Positions 11,620-22,635 of a stretch of 64,000 bases of DNA are shown in pieces. Location of the stretch: assembly GCA_002150815.3 (NCBI GenBank), contig NDFF03000367.1, positions 682,001-746,000 of the forward strand. The letters run 5' to 3'. The DNA comes from Grammothele lineata (taxonomy: Eukaryota > Basidiomycota > Agaricomycetes > Polyporales > Polyporaceae). Within the stretch, counting starts at the first letter, position 1. The number at the start of each line of letters is the position of its first letter. Below the pieces are notes generated by a model. That model saw nothing but the letters and a program-made list of their open reading frames with translations. It made no database searches and was not told where the DNA came from. The position numbers and the translations under genes are program-made.

Positions 11620-13367
11620 GCGACTGGCATAGTGCCCAGCCGTCACGACCCGCCGCGCACACATGCGGTCACGAGCGCGCTGTACGATTACGCGAGTGTG
11701 TACCACGACGACTTTCGACGTTCGACCTTGCCGGTGTCTACCCCCTTCGTCCCCCTTGTCCTCCGTCCGTCCGCCCCTCCTTGTTTTGATCGCCCTTGCC
11801 TTGGTTTGCCCCGCGGCCGGTTGATCCGGGCGAGACATGTCCTCACAAGTGCTGTCGCTCCCTGCCTCCCGCCCTCCTCGAAATTCGCCCCGATGTACGT
11901 CTTCCTTCCGTATCTTCGACTTCTAGACCGGTGACATATATATCTTATCTTTGTCTATTTACCCGTAGCTACTGACCCCATGCCCCCTCCCTTCCCTACC
12001 CGCCGACGCACTATGCTTCCCCACCCTTGTCCCGCCCCCGCTCGAACCCTTCTGCCGCGCCCGCCCTTCTTCTCCTTGTTACCCTTCCGGCGTGTGCGCG
12101 CCCGCGGCCGCCCCCGTGCCCGTCGATCTTCCTTCCCCCTCCCCCTTCCCCCTGCGTATACGTGTCTTTAAACCCTTGTGTGCTCGGTATCGGCGGCGGC
12201 GCCTGCGCCGCAGAATGCTGTGGCCGCGAGCCGTCGTCTGCGACGACGTTTTTTCTCCCCCTGTGTATCTGGGTCGGGTGTGTTGTGATTATTTATGCAT
12301 TGCCGCGACGTGGTGCAGCCCCTTCCTCCCCCCCCCCCTCTCGTGGGCCGTCGGGGGTGAGCGCTTGAACCTCTGGCTCGCGGCTGTTCGCGGCTTAGGC
12401 TGAGGGGCGGCCAGTGGTCATTACGACTTTGGGGCGCCGACGGTTGCGCAGCGGCGGTCGCGGCGGGTCTACCAAGACGCTCGGCGTCACCCTCGTCGAG
12501 GGCGCGCCGCCGTTTCGCCGCCGGCTAGCTGTGGCGTTCGAACTTCGGACCGTACGTGACCCAGGGACGTTGTGGAACAAGGGTTCGGGTTCGGGCTCGT
12601 GTGTAGTAAAAATAGTATTACTTATTGGGTACTTACTCGGTCGTAGGGAGCGCTAGCGAATGCGGACGGACGTTTGTTGTTGTCGCGTCGCGCTGGCCCG
12701 CTCTGTCCACTCCTTTGTTTTCGAACTCTCGAGTCTCGAGTTTACGTCTGTGTCTCGGCTTTGTTGTCTCGGTTGTTACCCTCTCGTGTTCGGTGTCGTG
12801 CTCCTTGCGGAATGAATACATGTTGCCGTGAATGTGCGACTTCTGCGTTCATGGTCTGCCGTATGATACGTCTCAAGTTGTCCTTGCGCCCAAAAGTGTG
12901 ACTAGCTGAGCCGACATCGGCTAGGCCGCCACTGCTCGTGGCGGTGTTGCCGAGAGCACCCTCCTCTGGAAGGCAGTGGAAGCGCGAGTCCTCATTCCTT
13001 GTCCACCGCGGCTCCGACTGCGACCATCGGCAGTACCGTCTTTCGACGCCACGGTACTACGCCTTTGTTTCTTCCGAGCTCGAGGCCCTCAGATTCTCGC
13101 TCTAGCCATCACTGCGCCTTCCATATCGATAGAGTGGTGGTACGCGCACTGTCTTGGCCATGTTCGAGGGTCTCCCACATCTGCTTGTTGTAACCAGTGC
13201 TGACATTGCCTACGTTTTGCAGTTGCGCGCACTCCCAAGGGCAAGACTGGTGCTACTTATTAGCTAGAAGGCTGTAAACCTGTCGATCTCGGATCAACTT
13301 GCCTCAAGCAACTGTATGAATCGAAGCGCCCCTAAGTTTAGTCGGGACTCAGATATCATCTAGACAC
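11620..13367. other. Intergenic, 1.75 kb, no gene seen
   Basis: The stretch is C/T-rich at first and G-rich later, with poly-C runs near 12330. Open frames on both strands are short, low-complexity and mutually overlapping. The first part is likely the 3' UTR of the OPY2-type gene and the last part the promoter of the F-box-like gene. Confidence 0.6.
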
Positions 13368-13442
13368 TTGGCCTTTGAATCTATAACTCCAAGTGCGTTT
13401 GCTACGCCCATCGCCAACATTGGATACGGAACGTTGCGGGCC

Positions 13443-14602
13443 ATGATTCTCGATCTCCTCCCAGCAGAACTCCTCGAACACATCTTCACTCTCACGTGCA
13501 CCGATGGCGGGGCTACTGGCTGCGCTCTCGCCCTAACCTCCTCACGCTTCCGAACTACGTCCCGTAGCGCACGCTTCCAATCTGTCGCATTGGTCAGAGC
13601 GACGCCTCGCCGTCTTACCGCACTCGGCATAGCCCTATCAAGAGCGGAACGCGAAGCTGCAGAAACGGGAGGGTACCCTCCTAAAGTCCGGCACCTCTGT
13701 CTGTCCGTCGCGGAGGGCAACAGCAGTAGTATATACGGCGGACTCGACTGGTTCAAGCATGAAGGCGGCGACTGGGCTGGAGCGGATGACTCGGAGGTCA
13801 GCGGTGTGCGTTACGAAATGGAGTTGTCTAGGTTGATGCTGCGCGTCGCGCCCACGCTGGAGACTCTATGCTTCGTCCACTGCCACGGCTGGGTCGACAT
13901 CGCCAGCGTGGCCGATATCTCGTGCGGCCAATGCGGCTTTCCTGCCCTGCGGGAGCTTATTCTCGTGGGCAGCTACCCGTTCGCGGAGGAGCCGACACAG
14001 GAGGGAGAGGAACGCGTACCGGTGCTGCCACGGCTCGAGAGGTTGCACTTGGTGGTCCCAGGAGCGTACGTCTCTGGGATGGAACTCACACCCTGGCCCG
14101 GGCGAGCGCCGAATCTCACCCACTTGAGGGTCTCGAACGTCCTTCGGCTGCCAGCTGGGCTGGAGGGAATACTCGGTGGGTGGTTCCTCTACCGCTTGTC
14201 TACGTACTCGAGTCACTAACAATCGCCTCCCACCCAAACTCACACATAGGAAGCGCAGAGAGCGACGACTCCCCGGTGCCGTTCCAAAACCTGAGGACCG
14301 TCATCGTTCAGCCGCGAACGCCGCCCCCGCGAGGGGCTGGGGACACACGCATGCTCGTGACGTACCCAGGCCAGCGTTTGGGCCGCCTCGTCACGGAGCG
14401 ACTGCACCAGCTACGAACTACGGCCAGGCGGCCGCTGGTGGTGCTGCCCTCCGACGTCAGCACGTGGTACATCCCTTGGGAGGAGATGGCGCTGCGAGAG
14501 TGGCTGGACCGGCTTCAGGGAGGTCTCGGGGCTTGGGCTGCAGCCCATGGAGAAGTCGATGGGGGCCACCCTGCAACGCGCCCGCCTTGCGACCCCGTGT
14601 AA
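13443..14602 (+). CDS. F-box-like protein, 'CTDGG' family, copy A
   Basis: The ATG at 13443 opens MILDLLPAELLEHIFTLTC, a typical F-box start, followed by TDGGATGCALAL. An intron at 14176-14249 joins GILG to SAESDDSPVPFQNL in phase. The middle shows LRR-like pieces (FPALRELILVG, LPRLERLHLV, APNLTHLRVS). The C-terminus ends with a block containing WLDRLQGGLGAW. The same order of blocks (F-box with CTDGG, PxLRELSIVG, LERLHV, APNLTHL, then DR-x2-GG-x-G-x-W) recurs in the minus-strand genes at 19414-20510 and, in part, 21048-22137. An SCF adaptor role is inferred from the F-box; the substrate is unknown. Confidence 0.75.
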
Positions 14603-15153
14603 ACAAGCTGGAGCTCCCTCACGTATGGGCGTGGTGATTGTACACTGCAAGCAAGGCCGATCAGCTCGCTTGCGAAACGGTTGGGAGCGTGGAACGCATA
14701 CAGCCGTAGTGATTGTTCGGGCGATCGATTAGACCAAGGGACTTTGCAGACATAGTCTTTGCGTAGATTTAGAGTACAAATGTGGTTCACGAACCGATCC
14801 TGGGGTAGTGGTGATCCAACACGAGAACATGAGCGGGACGACGCGACAAACACACACAAACGGACCGATAAAAGCTGAAAACAGGTGAACGTGTCGAGCA
14901 CGGAGCGGTACGAACCTCTAGGGACGACTAAGAAGTGATGACTATGTACAGTGTTGTGCGAGGGGTAACGTAAGAATGATACGGTATCGAGATGCATGCA
15001 TATACCAGATCCGGGAGCCTCATAACAACGAAAGCTAGGATGTTGAAGATAAAGACGAGCAAAGAGTGGACGGAGGTCATGACTTCATGAAATACACGTG
15101 GAAGAGGGCATTTGCGCGCTAGCGGGGGCAGGGGGAGCTTAATAGCTCAGGGT
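14603..15153. other. Intergenic between convergent genes
   Basis: About 550 bp between the stop of the F-box-like gene and the stop of the minus-strand coiled-coil gene; it must hold both 3' ends. No ORF or repeat of interest was seen. Confidence 0.55.
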
Positions 15154-18100
15154 TTACCGCTTCTTCTTGCCCTTCTTGCCTTTGGTCCCGGTGGTCGTAG
15201 TAGTGACGTTGGACATGACCGGGGATGGCGCCCGCGCAGGGATGATGGGCACGGGCTCGATGTCCGCCAGAGGGGTCGTCGGGCGGCGAGGCGAGCTGCA
15301 AAAAGTGCCTGTTAGCCTAACACAGCCGGAGATACACCTAAGAACCAAGACTTACGGAGGCGGCATGACCACAGGAGACGTGATCGGCGTCGGATCGGGA
15401 ATGGGAATGGGGATCACGACGTCTTGCATACCAGGTAGCGGTGCATATCCTCCGGCGGGAGACAACGCTCGACCGCCCATGAGCGGCGAACGGGAACCCA
15501 TGAGGGGCGACTTAGGACGGCCGAGGTCCGACCCGCCACCAACGACGGACGCGCGCCGCGTCTGCGGACCTCCGCCAACTGCAGAGCCTACCATGGAGCC
15601 CACGGCAGAGCCAGCGACAGATTGGGGAAGAGGTACGCGCGCCGCACGCGTCGAGGAAGACGTCGACATGAGGCTCGGGCTGGGCGCGCCGCGCGGCGTG
15701 GTCGGGTAGTTTACGTTTGACGGAACCGGGGCAGCGTCGTAGGCCGGCGTCGCCGAGCGCGTGGAGCGGGCAGACGAGAGCTTGCGCGTGCGCGCGGGGG
15801 GCGTGGTGAGCGAGTCGGAGGAACCGAGGCCCGAGGATACGCTCGACTCCGAGGAGTCGTCGCCTGTGCGACGGCGCGCGGCCGAACGCGTGTAGGGGTC
15901 CTTCCCAGAGGCGGAACCAGTGCGGCTGGACGCGGAATGGGAGCTCTTGCTCGAAGGCTGCAGAGGAACAACGATGGGCTCCGGGTCGGCTCCAGGGAAC
16001 CCGCCGGGGACGTGGTCGCGTCGACCGGCTCCATACATAGCGTCGTCGGCGGGCGCGAGAGGGCGGCCAGTAGGTGTTACAGGACTGGTGGCGACGAAGC
16101 CAGGGGGGAGGTTGTCCATCGTCATGATAGGAATGACAGGCATGTTCGAAGCGGGCTTGCTCGGCGAGTCCTCCATTGGGGGAAGCGGTCGATCTCCAGC
16201 GTCTTCCGCGCTGAGGAAGGAGCCATGCGTCTCACCGGCGTCGATATTCGACTCGGGACGCGACTGAAGTCAAGGACTGAGTACGGTGTAAATGTCTCAC
16301 TCGCGTAGAACTCACCGGTGGTTCGATCGTGAACTGGATCTCATTTGACGACATACTGCCCCTATTCTCTGCCTGCGATGGTTGCATGTGGGACGGAGGA
16401 CGAAGATGGGGCGAAGGCACGATGATCGGCGGCGTTGGCGTATCGGGCGACGAGTGCGGCGAATGTGGGGGCGCGTAGATGTTCTGCGTCCTAGTCCGAT
16501 AATCCGCAGGCGGCGCTGCAGGATACCGAGGAGTAACACTCGGGGCACTCGAACGAGGCGTCTCGCTTCTTTGGCTACCCCGCTCGTATCTCCCGTAAGG
16601 CCCGTCCCTCTCGTCACGAACAGACTCTGGCTGCCTAGGATAGCGAGGAGTGCTATATCCTTGGCTTCTGTCGTCACGTGGTGCATCCTCAGGTCTGGAG
16701 TAATGAGGTGTGGCGTAACCTCTATCCCGATCTGACGTTTCCTCAGGTCTCGCATATCGAGGGGCTCTGTCGGTACCTGAAGAACGATGGCTGGCCTCTG
16801 AGGGAGGCCTGTAGCGCATCGCGTCGCTGGGATAGATGTCAGGACCTCTTGCGACAGGTTCCGGCGTGGTTCGGTATCGATGAATTGGCGTAGTGTCAGG
16901 GTATGAAGGGTTCTGGGGCGGAGGACGTGGCGATTGCTGTCTCGATGTGGGTGGCTGAGGTGAGTACTGCTGAGGTGGGGGTTGGGGAGAGTGGTGCTGA
17001 GACGGCGGAGGTTGAGGTGAGTAATGTTGAGATGGGGGTGGCTGAGGGGAGTACTGCTGAGACGGCGGTGGCTGAGGAGAGTAATGCTGGCTTGGGGGAG
17101 GTTGGGGAGGGTAATGTTGAGCCGGAGGCGGTTGAGGGGTTGCCGCAGGCACCGGCATGCTTGGAGTAGGTGTTGGCATACGGTAGGATTGAGTGGGAGT
17201 AGCCAGCTATACGCCCCGGCGGTCAGCAAGGTTAATTCATGGATATGTGCGCGCAAATAGCTCACGTTCGGCATCGCGTAGCTCGGGGACGAGTCAGACG
17301 ATCGCTCGCGCTCCTCCGAGATGGCACTGAGGACGTTTGGTCGCTCCTTGATGTTGCTTCTGAGTGTGTGAGTACTGGGAGCAGTCGAGGGAGGCCCGAG
17401 AATGTCGAATTGAGACATGGTAGTCGACAGTGAACCAGAAGAGTCGCGTCGCCTGTGCTTCGTCCTCCGAGCATCCGATTCGCTGCGAGGATTCGCGGGA
17501 GGCGGGATCATGACAGCAGGTGGCTCCTCGATGTTCTTCACGTTACTCAAGACGGCCGATAATGTCGGAGAGGGACTCGTGGGCGGGGGCGGTGCCATCT
17601 CGTGAGGGGGTGGCAGGCGGATGCGCAAGTCGTCATCCACCTTGGGGATCCAACCATCTGGAGGAACCTCGACCGGGGGATGCGATGGTGACAAAATGCC
17701 GTTGTGAACGGGAATGGGATGTATCGCAGCATCCTCTGCCGGCCTGGCGGGGGCCGAAGCCTCAGCTGGAGTAGGAATACGCACGGGAGTCGTAACGGGA
17801 GGGGGGACAACGACGTTCTCGAGCGGTTGGGTGTAATCGGGCATGGCGTCTCGCAGGGAATCTTCGGACGTGGATGGCCTAGATACGCGTGGGGTTGGGT
17901 ACTCACGTTGCCGTAGCTCGTCGAAATCCATCTCCGTGACGGGCGCAGAAGTGTATGCCCGCTCGGTGGCGGAACGTCCGCTCTCGTATCCCGCAACGCG
18001 TCCTTCCTCGTATCCCAACATTCGGCCTTGCGCAATCCCTTCTTCTAACCCAGCTCGGCGCCCTTCCTCTCTTGCACGCATAACGATCTTCTCCTCCTTC

Positions 18101-18564
18101 AGCTTCCGCGCTGTGCTCCTGGCTTTCGCGGCAGCCTCTTCGGCGTCGACTCGTTGTGCCTCCAGGGCATCGATGAGCTTCTGCGCCCGGCGGATCTCCT
18201 CTTGTGCATTATCGTATTGGAGCTTGTATAGCCTAAGGCCCTCGTTGGCGCGTGCGGACTCGGCTTCTGCGGCGACCTTGGCCTCGTTAGCAGACTTGAA
18301 GAGGGCGAGGACCTCTCGAGTCTTGTTTTCTGCGGCATCAGCGCGCTGGCGTTCTGCTTTGAGCTGCTCGCTGAGGGTGTACAGCGTGCGCTTGAGGTCC
18401 ACGGTCTCGCGCTCGCGGGCGACGAGAACGCGGGCGACATCGCGCATAGAGTTGGCATCCTTGGAACGGCGTGTTCTGCTTCGTGTTTGCTCACTAAAGC
18501 TAGAGCGCACTGAAGGGGTATGTAGGTCGTCTGAGGGTGATGAGGAAGACTCGGATGAGGCCAT
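15154..18564 (-). CDS. Large coiled-coil and Pro/Ser-rich protein, unassigned
   Basis: Four exons are read: 18564-17266, 17206-16316, 16263-15356 and 15295-15154, all phase-consistent. Residues from about 40 to 200 form a charged heptad-type coiled coil (LKRTLYTLSEQLKAERQRAD, EEIRRAQKLIDALEAQ) and end in a Gly/Arg/Glu-rich helix (GRRAGLEEGIAQGRMLGYEE). Exon 2 opens with six or so tandem copies of a 10-residue PPPSQHYSPQ unit, followed by an Arg/Tyr/Pro-rich region. Exon 3 is Ser/Pro-rich with runs typical of phosphorylated disordered tails. The protein ends in a Lys-rich KGKKGKKKR tail. The architecture suggests a scaffold, but I do not recognise the family. Confidence 0.75.
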
Positions 18565-19413
18565 ATTACAGGTTGCGTATTGTACAATCTGTTACATTCG
18601 AGTGAATGGATGGAACCGAGAAAGCTCGAGAGTGCGGACATACCCAAGTAAGTCGTTAGCTCGTAAGCATATAGGTCTGGCTCCGAGTCAGTGATGTGCG
18701 ATGATGGCGAGTGCTTCGAGGGGGGGATTGAGGATCTACTAACCGTGAACAATGCAGCAGATAGTCAGAAATATGTCGAGGATGGGAGAGGTTTCGCGGT
18801 GTGCAAACAGCTTTCTTGCACAGACGCCGGTCCCCGACAATTACTGACATTTGAGCGCCCAAGTTGATTTGACGTAATTGATCGGCCTCGCCGCACTTTT
18901 CCCACGGAGCGTACAAACACCGCGGGATTTTCCCCTGGCACGCGACTCTTCCCAGTCCATGCTCACTGCGCGTCGTGCGACGCGTTGAGACCTCGAATCT
19001 GCCCAGATGCATCCAAGGCGCGGTACGCTTCACCTCTGTTCCACTTTACGACATCCAGGTGCGAGCCACCGGAGACCACTTGAATCTGCTCTTACAGGTT
19101 TTTCGCATCCGGTTGCCATGTGATGCCTCATTGTGTCGTCACCGGAGATTCCAAGCGCCATAGGTGGTAGCAGGCTTGACGCTACCGGGCGCGTTGTAGT
19201 CACCTGAAATCCATCCACGGATCGACAGGGTCTCATGAATGGCTTCTCAAATTCGATTGTCTGTGCTTCCTCAGCGGTCTCCTTTGGGCGAGCAGCGCTG
19301 GCGTCAATGCTGATCGTCGCGACTAGGACGCAGACGAAATGGATAGTCGTGAATCACTAGTATTGGTGAGTCTGAGGTGGTTCATGCCACAGCGATTCTA
19401 CTCCCCCCATGTA
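18565..19413. other. Intergenic, 850 bp
   Basis: This holds the promoter of the coiled-coil gene and the 3' region of the next F-box-like gene. Small open frames overlap on both strands with no recognisable product. Confidence 0.5.
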
Positions 19414-20510
19414 TCACTCCTCTGATTTAGAGTAAATCCAGGCATCTTCGACAACCCAACATCCCTCACCGCCGTCAAGCCTGTCGCGCCAATCTCCCAC
19501 TGCCAATTTTTCAACTTCTTTCTCGGACATTGGACGTTCCCATGCAGGCGGAAAGACACATAGACTGGACAACCCTTGACATAGATCTTCCAAGTCACGA
19601 GTGAATTCGTCGTATTCGACGAAGGGGGTGCCACATATGTCATCTTCTCCCGTTTGTGGAGGAGGACACGCTTGTATCAAGAGGCGCTTGAGGTACGCGA
19701 ACCCCAAAGTTCTGCCTTCCTCGGCGTTGCCTGACGGCGCACGAGATATTCCGGTAAGATTGGTATCTCATGCTGATTTTTCGACTCACCAGAAGCGCTT
19801 GCAAGATCTCTGAGATCCTCCAAGACTCGGCGTGACGCAGTCTCCCGAGACCTGAGCCCCGATATCGCCAAATGGGTGAGGTTTGGCGCGCGACGTGCCC
19901 AACGCCTCAAGTCAAGCGACGACGGACAACCCGTGACGTGTAATCGCTCGAGATGCGGCAGCTCCGGAAACGCCTCCTCGTTTGTTGGCAACACCCACTG
20001 CACCCTGTCCAGCACAGGAGCGAATCCGAGCGCGAATCCCCCAACGATAGACAACTCGCGCAACACAGGGAAGGCGGTAGTTCCGAGCGATGCTGGGAGG
20101 CCTAGCTCGTAATCCCACACGCGGAACCCGTTGACGAGGGTGAGCGTGTGCAGGTTGGGCACGGCGAACGCGATAAGCGCGTTAACGGCTCGCTGAAAGG
20201 TATGTAGTTCGCCGTCGGTGGCATCTTCAATGTTCCTACCCACTCGTGACCGTTGCCGGCGTCCTGAGGCGAGGATGAGGTGCCTGATGCGCGGGATGGG
20301 TAAGTGAGATACGGAAGCGGCCTCGCGTTGTATGGTGTAGCTCGTGAGGAACTGTGGGAGCTGTGTCGCTGGCTGTCGGGTGATCTGAACGCAATCAAAG
20401 CGTGCGGTGCGGGAGGTGATATTCACGGATCTTGAGACGAGTGCGAGGGAGCGACCGGTGTATCCTCCGTCGGTGCATGACAGTCTGAATATCTTCTCGA
20501 GGATCTCCAT
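19414..20510 (-). CDS. F-box-like protein, 'CTDGG' family, copy B
   Basis: The visible ATG at 20510 gives MEILEKIFRLSCTDGG, the same F-box core as copy A. The codons before it (ISALP) continue in frame back to a possible acceptor TAG at 20541-20543, so a short upstream exon may carry the real start. Exon 1 ends at 19790 and exon 2 (19715-19414) starts after an AAG acceptor, which restores the frame into TLGFAYLKRLLIQAC. LRR-like blocks (FPVLRELSIVG, LPHLERLHV, APNLTHLAISG) and the tail DWRDRLDGGEGCW match copies A and C. An SCF adaptor role is inferred. Confidence 0.7.
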
Positions 20511-21047
20511 AGGAAGGGCCGAGATCGCGGTGGCGGTCTACACGAGGGAAGATGATCGTCAGCGATGATACAATCACATCCTTATAATCGTGGTTGGAAT
20601 CCTCTTTAACCTTGGGCAATAAGCTGGTCTTTACGTGCGCCTCGTCGTGACTCTGTTTCATTGGACTCGTTATGTTTTGGCTGACAAGGACGTCTGGCGG
20701 GGGGTGCCAGGCAAGCTAACGCGTTCAAGTCTGGACGCAGGAAACAGCACGGTTGATTTGCCACGTCGTGGCACTTGCCTTGGACTCGGGGCGTTCTTTT
20801 ACAGTATCAAGATGCCGAGGGCGGTGCGTGGTAAATGCGCTAGGCTTTTTCTCCATCAGACAAGTGCACGAGGAACTGCGGGAGCTGTGATCTGATTCTG
20901 GTGGTGGGCAGAGAAGTTCACAATCGTCTCGTGTACTCTTGTTCACTACTAGGCACTGCCCACAGCACCCAGCGAAGGCGATATGCATAAGCTTGGATTG
21001 ACAAGAAGTTCGGAATGAGCAGTGCTACTAATATGGCGCTCATAGGG
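20511..21047. other. Intergenic, about 540 bp
   Basis: Promoter and possible upstream exon of copy B, and 3' end of copy C. Nothing else was recognised. Confidence 0.5.
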
Positions 21048-22137
21048 CTACGCTCCGGCCACAAGAAATGCCTCATCTTCCCGCCACCAACCAATCCCCC
21101 CTTCTATCCGATCCCTCCACAGATCGTTCACTCTCTCAGGATCAGACAACTTCCTCGGAGGCAGCAGCGCACACGGACGAGTTGCGTGCTCAAATATCCG
21201 TCTGAACGTATCCTCCACCTGTTTTTGGTGGCCGTGTCTGTGCGGAGGAGGTTGGATGAGTAGCATCTTTAATCGGGCAAACGGGACAATTTTCGCCTTC
21301 GCCGCTGGCACAGTCGTGCCAGACGTATCTTCTGTCCAGGTTCAGGCGGAGTCAATAAATGTACTGCGGTCCACGTCAAGTGCCATGCTTGAGGAGAAGC
21401 GACTTACCTACTCCAACTATCTCTTCCAAGTCGGCCCGTAGCGGGACGAGGAGACTCCACTCGTCGAGCTCGGTGATGAGCAGGTGGGTTAGGCCCCGCG
21501 CGCGGATGGGCCAGTAACCCAACTTCAACCTCCCTTCAAGGCTCGGGATACGCAGGCTACGGAGCCGCGGGAATGGTGGGTAAGCGGCGTCTGGAATGGA
21601 TTGTTTCATGCCCGGGGACTCGCGATAGGCGCTCCCAGGCGGTGCAAACTTGTATGCAATGCTCCCGATTATGGACAGCTCGCGGAGCTCCGGGAAGCTC
21701 GTCGTCGCGAGGACGTCAGGAAGGGGCAAATTGCTCGTCCAGTGATTGTATTCATCCACAAGCATGAGGCTGTGAAGGTCGGGCGCGACGACGTCGAGGA
21801 GTGTGGACACTTCGGCGTCGAACTTGCGCTGTTCCTCGTCCGATGTTGATGGAGCAGGTGGCTCTGTGCGTGCGATCTCACTACGCGCCCGATCTGTCGC
21901 GCAAGTTCCGAGGGTATATGTCGAAATTTCCGTTTCACCACCTAAAGTGGGTGGAAATTGGGATATCAGGTAAAGGTAGGGAATCGTTTGGGATTTCGGG
22001 TTTCGAGCAAGGGTGTCGAAAAAAGTCATGTACGGCGGAGTCCCGAGACGCGCGTCGTGGGAATCATTCGCGCCTAAGAGAATGCTGCAAACTCGCTTCA
22101 ACGCGAGTGTTGATACGACCTCACTGCCTACGCTCAT
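21048..22137 (-). CDS. F-box-like paralogue lacking the F-box start, copy C
   Basis: Exon 1 (22137-21408) and exon 2 (21331-21048) join in phase through a GTAAGT donor. The C-terminal two thirds match copies A and B block by block: FPELRELSIIG, FPRLRSLRIP, ARGLTHLLITELDEW, then LKMLLIQPPP and the tail DLWRDRIEGGIGWW. The N-terminal LPxELLExIF and CTDGG block is not present in frame; instead the protein starts with an unrelated MSVGSEVVSTLALKR. Either a further upstream exon was missed or this copy has lost its F-box. Without that domain it could not bind Skp1. Confidence 0.6.
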
Positions 22138-22635
22138 CTCGTCCTCGACTTCTCCCCCCCCCCGAACGTCCGTCTATGCCGAACCTCACATCAAGGCGAA
22201 CCATGATGTCATTCAACACGCAATGTCCACGCTATATAGTGGCGTAGAATGTCGGGAACCGCAGGGGCATGTACAGGTACGTACGTCCACAGGGGCATGG
22301 TGCGCGTTGTCACTGCTGTATTGCTGCTGACTACTGAATTTAAACAGATGCGAATGCGAGTGTGTGAGCGGGACGGTTGCAAGGATGCGGGTGACGCAAC
22401 ACGCGCGTGGCTGCTGAGGGGCAGACGAGGGAAGGGCGGTTGGGTGCAGGATATGAGCGACACGGATTGGATGGTAGTATGCGGCGGGGGCAAAGTGGTA
22501 TACTCGGGTATCGAAGTGGAAGAGAACTCCACGGTGCGTACTAGCTATCTTTCATGCATTAGCCCTGGCAAGCGGGTACCCCCATGTCAGTACCTGTACA
22601 TACTGCAATAACACGAGATGCGGTTACCTGTATGC
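22138..22635. other. Gap between paralogue C and the Tnp2 stop, possible outer end of the CACTA-type element
   Basis: The sequence at 22529-22544 (CCACGGTGCGTACTAG) resembles, with two extra bases, the inner element end CCACTGCGTGCCTAG found at 27936 on the minus strand. It is offered as the candidate second terminus. A 120-codon plus-strand frame here has no family features. Confidence 0.3.

Noticed and set aside
17843..18694. 283-codon plus-strand frame rich in Ser, Arg and Ala
   Set aside because: Antisense of the coiled-coil region of the gene at 15154-18564; the sense frame gives a regular heptad pattern.
22249..22611. 120-codon plus-strand frame
   Set aside because: Gly/Arg-rich by base composition, without splice or family support, in the likely outer end of the CACTA-type element.
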